Assembly (NCBI RefSeq): GCF_012911865.1 | Contig: NZ_JAAXYH010000001.1 | Coordinates: forward strand, 608,452-672,451 | Direction of reading: 5' to 3' | DNA length: 64,000 nucleotides | Source: Shewanella salipaludis | GTDB taxonomy: Bacteria > Pseudomonadota > Gammaproteobacteria > Enterobacterales > Shewanellaceae | Part shown: piece after piece, positions 1 to 8,116 of the stretch | How the letters are laid out: every line of letters begins with the position of its first letter | Numbering within the stretch: position 1 is the first letter of the stretch | Translations under genes and position numbers: made by a program | Notes under the pieces: model-generated | What the model was told of the DNA's origin: nothing | The model's database searches: none | The model's input: only the letters and a program-made list of their open reading frames with translations

Positions 1-291
1 TCTCAGCTGCGCCACATCCAGGCAATGCACCCGCCAGCGGCTCGGGCCAGGCTCAGTGTCCGTGAGCGGCGCTGTGTCCGGGAGCAGGGACTGGGGGAAA
101 AATCGTGTCAGCCGGGTTGCCAGCTCATCCATCAGCGAGGGCACACGATCGACGAAGTGCACCGTGTCTGCGGCATGGCGCGCCAGCAGCAACATTCCCA
201 GCAGCCCATGATCGCAGCAGCAATCCCAGATATGGCTGTAGCCCTGGCCCACCATCTGATCCAAGAGCTTCAGGCGCTGGCTTATCTTCAT
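1..291 (-). CDS. trmK: tRNA (adenine-N1)-methyltransferase TrmK-like, partial (C-terminus beyond window)
   Basis: The open frame runs from an ATG at 291 off the left edge: 97 codons with no stop. An AGGAAGG ribosome site lies 5 nt upstream of the ATG. The start MKISQRLKLLDQMV is followed by WDCCCDHGLLGM, the glycine-containing SAM-binding loop, and then VHFVDRVPSLM. This arrangement (short N-terminal helix, then a WD-x-CCDHG-type motif) is that of the TrmK/COG2384 family, which methylates N1 of adenine 22 in tRNA in Gram-positive bacteria. The exact substrate of proteobacterial members is less certain. The motif match is from memory. It is transcribed divergently from susB. The remaining part lies outside the window. 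Confidence 0.75.
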   Translation of the reverse strand, partial: MKISQRLKLLDQMVGQGYSHIWDCCCDHGLLGMLLLARHAADTVHFVDRVPSLMDELATRLTRFFPQSLLPDTAPLTDTEPGPSRWRVHCLDVAQLR

Positions 292-779
292 GTTCCTTCC
301 TCTCACAGCATTTCTCACAACACATCTATCACGGTGTATTTCTCACAAAAAAAGCACTCACAGGCAAATCTCTGACGGTAAGCCTCTTACGACAAGCTTC
401 TTGGTCCAGGCTGGCACGCTTAAGGTGCGCACTGAGCATGTGAGCATGAAGACTGAGCCGAGAAAAGCCGCCATTGTATCGCATCTGCCGGGCTCTGACA
501 GTCCATCTGCATGGTTTTCGGCACCTGCAAGCTAACCCCTTGAAGATCATATCCGTTGAAGCCGCAAACAGCAGCGCGTCTCCCCCGGCCCCAGGTTCGA
601 ACTGATGCCAAGGCCAAGACAGGAGGCAATCGAGTGGGGAGCCTGTGACCGGCAGCTTGAATACGTATGCAGTTGGTTGCGGTGCAAAAGCCATCGCCAC
701 TAGTATGCAATAGCCTTAGGCCCAGATTGATGCCTTCGCATAAAACCCTACAAGAAGAATAACGAACCAAGGAGTGTTC
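292..779. promoter_or_regulatory. Divergent intergenic region trmK / susB
   Basis: No convincing gene is seen in this stretch. Open frames on either strand lack a ribosome site and family resemblance. It holds the predicted operator and promoter of susB (annotated separately), an AAGGAG ribosome site at 769-774 for susB, and the AGGAAGG ribosome site of trmK near 297-303 on the minus strand. Confidence 0.6.
657..706 (+). promoter_or_regulatory. Predicted MalR-type operator and promoter of susB
   Basis: The sequence TTGAATACGTATGCAG (657-672) has the palindromic core ATACGTAT at 661-668, with a central CG typical of LacI-family operators. Sixteen bases after the core start is a -35-like TTGCGG (677-682), then an 18-base spacer and a -10-like TAGTAT (701-706). 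The same layout recurs at 50154-50199 upstream of the permease gene: core to TTGTCC 16 bases, spacer 18, TACTAT. The operator and -35 also recur at 3163-3184. The repetition is seen directly; binding by the LacI-type protein at 55549-56592 is inference. Confidence 0.7.
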
Positions 780-2870
780 ATGCCCAGATTAAATCGCCTC
801 TCAACCCGGGTGAGGCTCGCGCTGCTCAGCTCGGCTTGTGCCCTGACCCCTGCCCTGTTTGCGACCTCGGCCCATGCCCAAACCCAGCTGCTGCTGTCAC
901 CGGATAAACACATACAGCTGTCGCTGAGCGATGACAAGGGGCGTCCCGAATACGAGGTACGTTTTGATGATCAGCAGGTGATCGAGGCCAGCCGTCTCGG
1001 CCTGGTGTTCAAGTCCCTGGGCGAAGTGGGCACGGGCTATCAGATCACCGAGGTGAGCCGCGGCAGCGATGATAGCCGCTGGCAACAACCCTGGGGCGAG
1101 CGTGAATGGATCCGCGATCAACACCAGAGCCTGACGGCGACCCTCAGCAACGGCAAGTACAGCTTCAAGCTGGAATTTCGTCTGTTCGATGACGGCCTGG
1201 GTTTCCGTTATATCTTCCCCGAGCAACAGGGGCTGAACACACTGGAGATCACCGACGAGCTGACCGAATTCGTTGTGCCCAGTCCGCAGCAGACCCAGGC
1301 CTGGTGGATCCCGGCCCGCGGCTGGAACCGCTATGAATACCTGTACAAGAGCACTACACTCGCCGACATAGACAGAGTCCACACCCCCTTCACGGTAAAA
1401 TTACCGTCCGGCACCCATCTGAGCATTCACGAGGCGGCGCTGGTGGATTATGCCGCCATGACATTGGATCAACGCCGCGACGGCACCCTCAAGGCGGATC
1501 TCACCCCCTGGTCCGACGGCATCAGGGTCAAGACCCAAGCAGAGTTTCATACTCCCTGGCGTACGATACAGATCGCCGCCAAGGCCTCAGGGCTGCTCAA
1601 CTCCAACCTGATCCTCAACCTCAACGAGCCCAACAAGCTCGGCGATGTCTCCTGGGTACAACCTGGCAAGTATGTCGGTGTCTGGTGGGGCATGCACCTG
1701 AATGAAAACACCTGGGGCTCGGGGGCAACCCACGGCGCCACCACAGCCGAAACCGAGCGCTACATGGATTTCGCCGCCAAATACGGCTTCGACGGCGTCT
1801 TGGTCGAGGGCTGGAATCAGGGCTGGGACGGCAGCTGGTACGATAACGGCGACGTGTTCAGCTTCACCCAGGCCTACCCGGACTTCGATCTGCCGGCCAT
1901 CAGCGCCTACGGCAAGCAGAAAGGCGTGAAGCTCATCGGCCACCACGAAACCTCGGGCTCTGTGACCAACTACCGCAAACAAATGGGCGCCGCCTTCGAT
2001 ATGTACCAGAAGTACGGCGTGACCCAGGTCAAGACCGGCTATGTGGCCGACGGCGGTGACATCAAACGGGTCGACGACCAGGGCATCACCCGCCACGAAT
2101 GGCATGACGGCCAGTTCATGGTCGGCGAATACCTGCACAGCGTCACCGAAGCCGCCAAGCGTCACATCAGCATCAACAGCCATGAGCCGATCAAGGACAC
2201 TGGCCTGCGCCGTACCTACCCCAACTGGATCGCCCGCGAAGGCGCCCGAGGTCAGGAATTCAACGCCTGGGGCCAACCGCCCAACAACCCTGAGCACACG
2301 GTCATGTTGCCCTTCACCCGCATGTTGGCCGGCCCCATGGACTTCACCCCTGGGATCTTCGACCTGGCACCCAAGGGGCTGGACGCAATCACCCGGGTAC
2401 AGACCACCCTCACCAAGCAGTTAGCCCTCTATGTGGTGCTCTACAGCCCCATACAGATGGCGGCCGACTTGCCACGCAACTATGAGAAACATCCGGACGC
2501 CTTCCAATTCATCCGTGACGTCCCCAGCGACTGGAGTGAGAGCATCGCCCTCGACGGTGAAGTGGGTGACTTCGTGGTCATAGCTCGAAAAGAAAGGGCC
2601 CGCAAACAACGGGCAGGTGAAAACCAGGGCGACTGGTACCTGGGCGCCCTCACCGACGAGTCACCCAGGGAACTGACGGTCAAGCTGGACTTCCTCGATA
2701 AGGGCAAGCGCTACCAGGCGCAGATCTACCGCGACGGCGCCAAGGCCGACTGGAAGACCAATCCCTATGACTATGTGGTAGAAACCAAAGAGGTCGGCGC
2801 CAAAGATAGCCTGCAACTCAAGCTCGCCAGCAGCGGCGGCACCGCCATTCGTTTCAAGGCACTCGACTGA
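780..2870 (+). CDS. susB: GH97 alpha-glucosidase (SusB family), exported
   Basis: Probably releases glucose from the non-reducing end of maltodextrins in the periplasm or at the cell surface. The protein is 696 residues. ATG 780 is preferred over GTG 774 because AAGGAG (769-774) overlaps the GTG and lies 5 bases before the ATG. A signal peptide covers about residues 1-34, with cleavage after AHA. The GH97 core carries HHETSG (E390), NSHEPIKDTG (E469) and REGARGQE (E487, E493). In Bacteroides SusB the glutamates of these blocks bind calcium and act as base and acid of the inverting mechanism; the 24-residue E469-E493 spacing matches that of the known E508-E532 pair. It is followed by a strong terminator. 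A predicted operator and promoter lie about 75-120 bases upstream. Confidence 0.93.
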   Translation: MPRLNRLSTRVRLALLSSACALTPALFATSAHAQTQLLLSPDKHIQLSLSDDKGRPEYEVRFDDQQVIEASRLGLVFKSLGEVGTGYQITEVSRGSDDSRWQQPWGEREWIRDQHQSLTATLSNGKYSFKLEFRLFDDGLGFRYIFPEQQGLNTLEITDELTEFVVPSPQQTQAWWIPARGWNRYEYLYKSTTLADIDRVHTPFTVKLPSGTHLSIHEAALVDYAAMTLDQRRDGTLKADLTPWSDGIRVKTQAEFHTPWRTIQIAAKASGLLNSNLILNLNEPNKLGDVSWVQPGKYVGVWWGMHLNENTWGSGATHGATTAETERYMDFAAKYGFDGVLVEGWNQGWDGSWYDNGDVFSFTQAYPDFDLPAISAYGKQKGVKLIGHHETSGSVTNYRKQMGAAFDMYQKYGVTQVKTGYVADGGDIKRVDDQGITRHEWHDGQFMVGEYLHSVTEAAKRHISINSHEPIKDTGLRRTYPNWIAREGARGQEFNAWGQPPNNPEHTVMLPFTRMLAGPMDFTPGIFDLAPKGLDAITRVQTTLTKQLALYVVLYSPIQMAADLPRNYEKHPDAFQFIRDVPSDWSESIALDGEVGDFVVIARKERARKQRAGENQGDWYLGALTDESPRELTVKLDFLDKGKRYQAQIYRDGAKADWKTNPYDYVVETKEVGAKDSLQLKLASSGGTAIRFKALD

Positions 2871-2902
2871 CATAAGCCCGAGCGCTCTGAGCCTACGCCA
2901 AT

Positions 2903-2934
2903 AAAAAAACGGCACCCTTGGGTGCCGTTTTTTT
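2903..2934 (+). terminator. Rho-independent terminator after susB
   Basis: The 8-base arms CGGCACCC (2910-2917) and GGGTGCCG (2920-2927) are flanked by A7 and T7. The structure is symmetric and could work in both directions. It lies 32 bases after the susB stop. Confidence 0.93.
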
Positions 2935-3274
2935 ATAGAGAGCCGGGCCGGACCCAGGGCACAGTTGTGTGACAGTGTTTTCCGCCTCGTTGGCTGCCCC
3001 ATACGCTGTCGCCGCCGCTGCAGCGAATATCAGGATAAGGAACCATCAATTAACTTCAATTATTGGGAAAAGCCATACCCATTCATTATCGGGATATAAA
3101 CATTGAAGCTATAAATTGAAACGACTGAATATTATTGAAGACATTATTGAAGATAGTATTGAATACGTATGTAGGAGCTTGTTCATTAGCCGATTATTTG
3201 TTCAAGTGGGTTGTTCGATTATGTATTTCATTGGCAACTCATTAGACACTGAAAAAACAAAATAAGGGAAGATG
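2935..3274 (+). promoter_or_regulatory. Regulatory region of the CGTase-like gene, with MalR-type site
   Basis: About 340 bases without a gene. TTGAATACGTATGTAG starts at 3159, with core ATACGTAT at 3163-3170, nearly identical to the sites at 657 and 50150. A -35-like TTGTTC (3179-3184) starts 16 bases after the core start, exactly as in the other two, but no good -10 follows at the same spacing. Just upstream, a 13-base unit ATTATTGAAGAya is repeated twice (about 3131-3156). A ribosome site AGGGAA lies at 3265-3270. Confidence 0.6.
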
Positions 3275-5530
3275 ATGAACAATAATTTATTCAGGACTAT
3301 GAAGACGTTCAGTTTTATTGCATTTACGCTCGCCGCCTCGGGGAGTTATGCAGCCGTATCTCTGGGCCCCATCACGGCTAAAGACACAGTTTACCAAATT
3401 CTGACCGACAGATTCTATGACGGCGACCCAACAAACAATATACCTGCAGGTTCACCTTCGCAGATCTTCGATGGCACAGGCAGCGACATGAAACTGTATC
3501 AAGGTGGTGACTTTAAAGGAATAGTTGCCAAAATTCCCTATTTAAAGAATATGGGAGTCACGGCAGTTTGGATATCGGCACCTTATGCCAACAGAGATGA
3601 AGCCATTGTCGATCACCAGACGGATGGCAGCCAGGTAATTTGGTCCAGTTATCACGGCTACCATGTGAGCAATTATTATCGCACCAACTCGCACTTCGGA
3701 ACTATGCAAGACTTCAGCGATATGGTCGAAGCACTGCACGCCAATGGAATAAAAGTCGTGATTGACTTTGTCTCTAACCACACGAGTCGCTGGCAGAATC
3801 CAACCAATGGAAATACGCCTGAGAATGGCCGTTTATACGAGCCGGATAGAGATGCCAACAATAGCTTCTCGTTTGACGCCGGCGGCGATCCTGTGGATCT
3901 CAACAACGATGGCTCTTCCGATAATTTGATTGCCGATCCCAATGGCACCTTGAACCCTGACTGGTTTCACCGAAAAGGTGACAGGGGCAGTGACAGCAGC
4001 CGATTCGGCTATCGTTATCGGGACTTGGGTTCACTGGCAGACTTCACCCAGGAGTTGCCTGCCGTGGCACAATATCTGGAAGAGGCGGCAATTTTTTGGA
4101 AGGGCAAAGGCATAGACGGCTATCGCCATGATGCCACCCTGCATATGAATCCAGCCTTTGCCAAAGGCTTCAGAGACGCGATCGATTCCGCCCCGGGTGG
4201 CGCGGTGACGCATTTTGGTGAGTTTTTCATAGGGAAACCGGATCCCAAATATGCCGAATACACCTCATTTCCAACGAGGACGAACATCAATAATCTCGAT
4301 TTCGAGTTTTTCCGGACCATGACCAATGTTTTTGCCAATGGCTCCGAAGATATGAACACCCTGGCGAATTTTTACCAATACACGGCCAATGACTACCAAT
4401 ATGAAAATCAAACAGTCACCTTTATCGATAACCATGATGTCCCACGATTCTTGAGAATTAACAGCGATCACCGCAGCCTGGATGTTGCGCTGGCCACGTC
4501 CCTCGTCTCTCGCGGGGTTCCCAACATTTATTATGGTACCGAACAATATGTTAACGGCCATGATGCGAGCGAAAATGGCGGCCGGGTGTTCCTGCAAGTC
4601 GATAAGCCATTCAGCCAAACGACTGCCGCCTATAAAATCATTCAGAAACTCTCCGCATTGAGACAGGAAAATGATGCCTTGGCCTACGGCTTAACCAATG
4701 TGCTCTATTCCACAGCCGATGTACTTGTCTTATCGCGTAAATTTTACGATAAAGAAGTGGTCGTCGCGATAAACCGCAGCCCATTCAACGCCTACACAGT
4801 GCCGGATCTGGCAACCAGCCTGCCCACAGGCAGTTATGCCGATAAGTTGACGAGTGAGTTGTCCGGCGACTCCGCCACAGTAATCAGCGCCGGGGTCGGC
4901 CAGAAAATAGCCTCATTTCAGCTAAGCCCGCAGGAGGTCAATGTCTGGAGCTATAATGCCGATCTCGGCACGGCCCCGCGCATAGGCGACATGGTGTCTG
5001 TCGCAGGGAGGGAAGGCAATGAAGTGACCATCTTGGGTACGGGTCTTGACGGCGCGGTCCAGGTTTATTTCGATACTGTGCAGGCGCAAGTGAACTCTAA
5101 CAGCGGTACTGAAATTAACGTCACAGTGCCCGGCATGGCCGGCGGAGAGAAAATAGTCACGGTCAAAAAAGCCGGGGTTACCAGCAACAACTTCAGCTTT
5201 AATCTGCTGTCGAATGATCAAAATCAAATGATATTTCATGTGCAGAAAAGCACGGCTCTGGGACAAAAAGTCTATCTGGTCGGCAGCATACCCGAGTTGG
5301 GAAGTTGGGATCCGGCTAAGGCCGTGGATGCCTTCCATAATCCGGATCCCGTCGAATGGTACAATTGGTTTTTGCCTGTGAGTGTGCCTAAAGCAACCTC
5401 TTTCGAATATAAGTATATCTTGAAGGATGATCAGGGCAATGTGATATGGGAAGGCGGCGCAAACCGCACCGCGACCTCATCTGCCGATGCCGCAGGAGTC
5501 GTAGATCTGCCACAGACATATTTCCAGTAA
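3275..5530 (+). CDS. CGTase-like GH13 alpha-amylase with IPT/TIG and CBM20 domains, exported
   Basis: Secreted starch-acting enzyme of 751 residues. ATG 3275 is chosen because the ribosome site sits at a normal 5-base distance from it; ATG 3272 is only 1-2 bases away. A signal peptide ends at about residue 26 (SYAA). The domain order is that of cyclodextrin glucanotransferases: GH13 barrel with domain B, all-beta domain C, an IPT/TIG domain (about 570-645) and a C-terminal starch-binding CBM20 (about 650-751). Catalytic blocks are intact: DFVSNHTS, GYRHDAT (nucleophile Asp), FGEFFIG (acid Glu) and FIDNHDVPRF (Asp). At the position of the Tyr/Phe that drives cyclisation in CGTases (NLYDLADLN in Bacillus) it has LGSLADF, with Gly252. 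It may therefore act mainly as a hydrolase. Confidence 0.88.
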   Translation: MNNNLFRTMKTFSFIAFTLAASGSYAAVSLGPITAKDTVYQILTDRFYDGDPTNNIPAGSPSQIFDGTGSDMKLYQGGDFKGIVAKIPYLKNMGVTAVWISAPYANRDEAIVDHQTDGSQVIWSSYHGYHVSNYYRTNSHFGTMQDFSDMVEALHANGIKVVIDFVSNHTSRWQNPTNGNTPENGRLYEPDRDANNSFSFDAGGDPVDLNNDGSSDNLIADPNGTLNPDWFHRKGDRGSDSSRFGYRYRDLGSLADFTQELPAVAQYLEEAAIFWKGKGIDGYRHDATLHMNPAFAKGFRDAIDSAPGGAVTHFGEFFIGKPDPKYAEYTSFPTRTNINNLDFEFFRTMTNVFANGSEDMNTLANFYQYTANDYQYENQTVTFIDNHDVPRFLRINSDHRSLDVALATSLVSRGVPNIYYGTEQYVNGHDASENGGRVFLQVDKPFSQTTAAYKIIQKLSALRQENDALAYGLTNVLYSTADVLVLSRKFYDKEVVVAINRSPFNAYTVPDLATSLPTGSYADKLTSELSGDSATVISAGVGQKIASFQLSPQEVNVWSYNADLGTAPRIGDMVSVAGREGNEVTILGTGLDGAVQVYFDTVQAQVNSNSGTEINVTVPGMAGGEKIVTVKKAGVTSNNFSFNLLSNDQNQMIFHVQKSTALGQKVYLVGSIPELGSWDPAKAVDAFHNPDPVEWYNWFLPVSVPKATSFEYKYILKDDQGNVIWEGGANRTATSSADAAGVVDLPQTYFQ

Positions 5531-5537
5531 TGGTTTT

Positions 5538-5573
5538 AACATTGCACGCCTGGGTGACCCGGCGTGCAATGTT
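5538..5573. terminator. Strong hairpin after the CGTase-like gene, probable terminator
   Basis: A perfect 13-base inverted repeat (5538-5550 with 5561-5573, AACATTGCACGCC and its complement) encloses TGGGTGACCC, which can itself fold as GGG-TGA-CCC. It begins 8 bases after the stop. The downstream T-run is short (TTT), so termination efficiency is uncertain. Confidence 0.6.
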
Positions 5574-5641
5574 TCAACGCCCAGCCGCGTAAACAGTCCT
5601 TGTCTAGCGACACTATAGCCGCGAGTAATTAATTAATCTTT

Positions 5642-7522
5642 ATGAATATAAAATACATCCTTCGGAAAGTCAGTTGTTTGAGTTTGCTGTTCACTTTCTC
5701 GGTATTGGCGTCGAATCACGATGACATGCCCAAGCCGGCAACCCAAGCTGGCGAATTTGTGCCTGAATGGGCCAAATCCGTCGTCTGGTATCAGATCTTT
5801 CCCGAACGTTTTCGTGATGGCGACGCCACCAATAACCCTGAGCTGACCGATATCCTGGGTGCAGATCCCGTCGAACCTCCCAAGCAGTGGCACATACACC
5901 CATGGGGCAGCGATTGGTACCAACGACAAGATTATGAGTTGGCCAATGGGGAACCCGAATTATGGAAACACCTATTGCGCCGCAGATACGGTGGCGATTT
6001 GCAGGGGGTGATAGATAAACTGGGCTATTTGCATGAACTGGGGATCACCGCCATTTACCTCAATCCCGTCTTCGACTCGCCGTCGCTGCATAAATATGAC
6101 GGTGCCAGCTATCACCATATCGACCCCAACTTCGGCCCGGATCCCCAGGGTGATCGCGCCCTGATGGCAAAGGAAAATCCACTGGACCCTGAGACCTGGA
6201 TTTGGACCAAGGCGGACGAACTGGCGCTGCAACTCATAGACAAAGCCCATAAGTATAAAATGAAAATCATCTTCGATGGTGTCTTTAACCATATGGGTGT
6301 TAACAGCTTTGCGTTTAAGGATCTCAAGCTAAAACAGCAGGATTCTGCTTATAAAGACTGGTTCAGTGTGAAGAGCTTCGATGACGCAGCAGCAGGCACC
6401 AGCTTCGATTACGAGGGCTGGTTTGGGGTAAAATCACTGCCGGAATGGCGTGAGGATGAGCATGGCATAGTCACAGGCCCGAAAGAATACATTTTCAATG
6501 CCACCAGACGTTGGATGAACCCCAAAGGCATGGGGACGCAATTTGGCATAGATGGCTGGCGTCTGGATGTGGCCTTCGAAGTTCAACATGCATTTTGGAA
6601 AGACTGGCGAGCCTTGGTCCGAAGCATCAATCCAGAGGCCTATATGACGGCTGAATTGGTCGATAAGCCAGAGAAAGTCATCCCCTATTTTCAGGGTGAC
6701 GAATTTGATGCCGAGATGAACTATAACTTCGCCTTCACCGCGACCGAGTTCTTGTTTAATCCCACCGGGATGAGCATCTCTGTTTCCCAATTCGATGCAA
6801 AACTTAAAAAGCTGCGTGAACTTTATCCCGCAGGTGTCGCCTATGTTAATCAGAACTTGTTTGGCAGTCATGACACAAACCGCCTTGCATCGCACATAGT
6901 GAACCGGGGGCTGGGTAATTTCCGTAACTGGGGGCAATATTTTAACCTGTCACAGGCGGCCAATAACCCAGAGTATCGAGTGCGTAAGCCCAATGCCGAC
7001 GAAATCCGGCTGCAAAAATTATTTGTGATTCTGCAAATGACTTATGTCGGTGCGCCCATGATCTATTACGGTGACGAAGTCGGTATGTGGGGCGGGAACG
7101 ATCCTGACAACCGCAAACCCATGCTTTGGCCGGACATAGGCTATCAAGCAGAGCGTTACTTGCCCAATGGCACCGAGCGCGCCCCGGATAAGTGGGATAC
7201 AGTCGCAATAAATCGAGACTTACTGTCACACTATAAACGCCTCATCGCCATAAGAAATCAACATGCAGCTTTGCGGCTGGGTGATTTCACCAGTCTGTTA
7301 ATCGACGATAAACAAGACGTCTACGGATTTGCGCGTCATTATCGGGGGGAGACCATTTGGGTGTTGCTGAATAATTCGAATGTAGAGCGTCTGGCAACCC
7401 TGACTGCAGTGGCAGATAAAGGTATGCGGGATCTCATGAGTCAGGAGCTGTTCCTGCCACAGCAAGGAAAACTTGAGGTGGCTATTCCCGCGAAATGGGG
7501 ACGTATCCTGAAGTTCGAATGA
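5642..7522 (+). CDS. GH13 alpha-amylase family enzyme (neopullulanase/cyclomaltodextrinase-like), exported
   Basis: Predicted to cleave alpha-1,4 bonds in maltodextrins, cyclodextrins or pullulan. The protein is 626 residues. A signal peptide covers about residues 1-23 (LLFTFSVLAS). It starts the barrel with VVWYQIFPERFRDGD. Conserved GH13 blocks are present: FDGVFNHMG, DGWRLDVAFEV (nucleophile Asp), MTAELVDK (acid Glu) and FGSHDTNR (Asp), so all three catalytic residues are in place. The GDEVGMWGGNDPDNRKPM block is typical of the cyclomaltodextrinase/neopullulanase branch. No separate N-terminal CBM34 is obvious. No clear ribosome site precedes ATG 5642, so expression may be weak or depend on the upstream gene. 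Its substrate could also be short linear dextrins. Confidence 0.85.
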   Translation: MNIKYILRKVSCLSLLFTFSVLASNHDDMPKPATQAGEFVPEWAKSVVWYQIFPERFRDGDATNNPELTDILGADPVEPPKQWHIHPWGSDWYQRQDYELANGEPELWKHLLRRRYGGDLQGVIDKLGYLHELGITAIYLNPVFDSPSLHKYDGASYHHIDPNFGPDPQGDRALMAKENPLDPETWIWTKADELALQLIDKAHKYKMKIIFDGVFNHMGVNSFAFKDLKLKQQDSAYKDWFSVKSFDDAAAGTSFDYEGWFGVKSLPEWREDEHGIVTGPKEYIFNATRRWMNPKGMGTQFGIDGWRLDVAFEVQHAFWKDWRALVRSINPEAYMTAELVDKPEKVIPYFQGDEFDAEMNYNFAFTATEFLFNPTGMSISVSQFDAKLKKLRELYPAGVAYVNQNLFGSHDTNRLASHIVNRGLGNFRNWGQYFNLSQAANNPEYRVRKPNADEIRLQKLFVILQMTYVGAPMIYYGDEVGMWGGNDPDNRKPMLWPDIGYQAERYLPNGTERAPDKWDTVAINRDLLSHYKRLIAIRNQHAALRLGDFTSLLIDDKQDVYGFARHYRGETIWVLLNNSNVERLATLTAVADKGMRDLMSQELFLPQQGKLEVAIPAKWGRILKFE

Positions 7523-8116
7523 CAGTTGCGCCGAGTGATTGAATGATTGAATGATTGAGTGATTGAGTGATTGAGTGATTGAGTGATTGAGTGACAAGAT
7601 AAATGCACAATGACCCTGTCACTCGCCATTCCCTGGCAGCGAATAACCATTTTTAGGGGTGCAGTTCACATCAGCAAGTTTATCGGCGGCAAGCTTGGGA
7701 GCAAGCTTGCCGTCACTCCAGAAAGCCTAGGCCCTGCACGACAGGCCAGCCCTGAAACGTCTATGCCTAAGCGCCAGCGCCCAATTTCGTGCCCTCCCTG
7801 TCTTGTTGATAAACCCTTTCGTGATTAAGTCTGTTGACTCTGTTGATCAGGGCCCGCGTCGGCGTTTTCCTTAACCCTGCTGACTATGCCGGCTAAACTG
7901 TGCCAGCTAAAGACACCCCAAGAGACAGAGCCGGGCTTAGCGTCTCTGAGACATTGATATACTTGCAAAAGTGAGTGAAAGCAGCTCATGGCCAATGGCA
8001 TCGAGCTGTTGAATTGGCAGGCGGGAGTCGGAAGCAAGAAATCCAATCTATGTACAAATATGAGGCTATGCTGAAGGGTAGGACCGTCTCCATCCAATCA
8101 TTATAGGGAAATTATG
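7523..8116. other. Intergenic region with tandem repeat and hairpin
   Basis: About 590 bases between the GH13 gene and the sulfatase gene. It holds an 8-base tandem repeat (7537-7592) and a perfect 11-base inverted repeat around CGGCAAGCTTG (about 7687-7711, loop GGA/GGAG) without a following T-run. A small open frame at 7610-7828 has no ribosome site or family resemblance and is not called. AGGGAA at 8105-8110 is the ribosome site of the sulfatase gene. Confidence 0.55.
7537..7592. repeat. Seven-copy 8-bp tandem repeat (GATTGART)
   Basis: Two copies of GATTGAAT followed by five copies of GATTGAGT, without interruption, starting 14 bases after the GH13 stop codon. A partial unit (GAGT) precedes it. 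Copy number could vary between strains by slippage. Confidence 0.95.

Noticed and set aside
329..700. Open frame of 123 codons on the minus strand upstream of susB.
   Set aside because: No ribosome site, no family resemblance, and it runs through the predicted susB operator and promoter.
1587..2297. 236-codon open frame opposite susB.
   Set aside because: Fully antisense to a well supported GH97 domain; hydrophobic Val/Ala composition typical of shadow frames.
7537..7592. CRISPR-like array.
   Set aside because: The 8-base units are directly adjacent with no spacers, so this is a simple tandem repeat; no cas gene is present.
7610..7828. Small plus-strand open frame between the GH13 and sulfatase genes.
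   Set aside because: No ribosome site, crosses a perfect hairpin, and the protein has no recognisable features.
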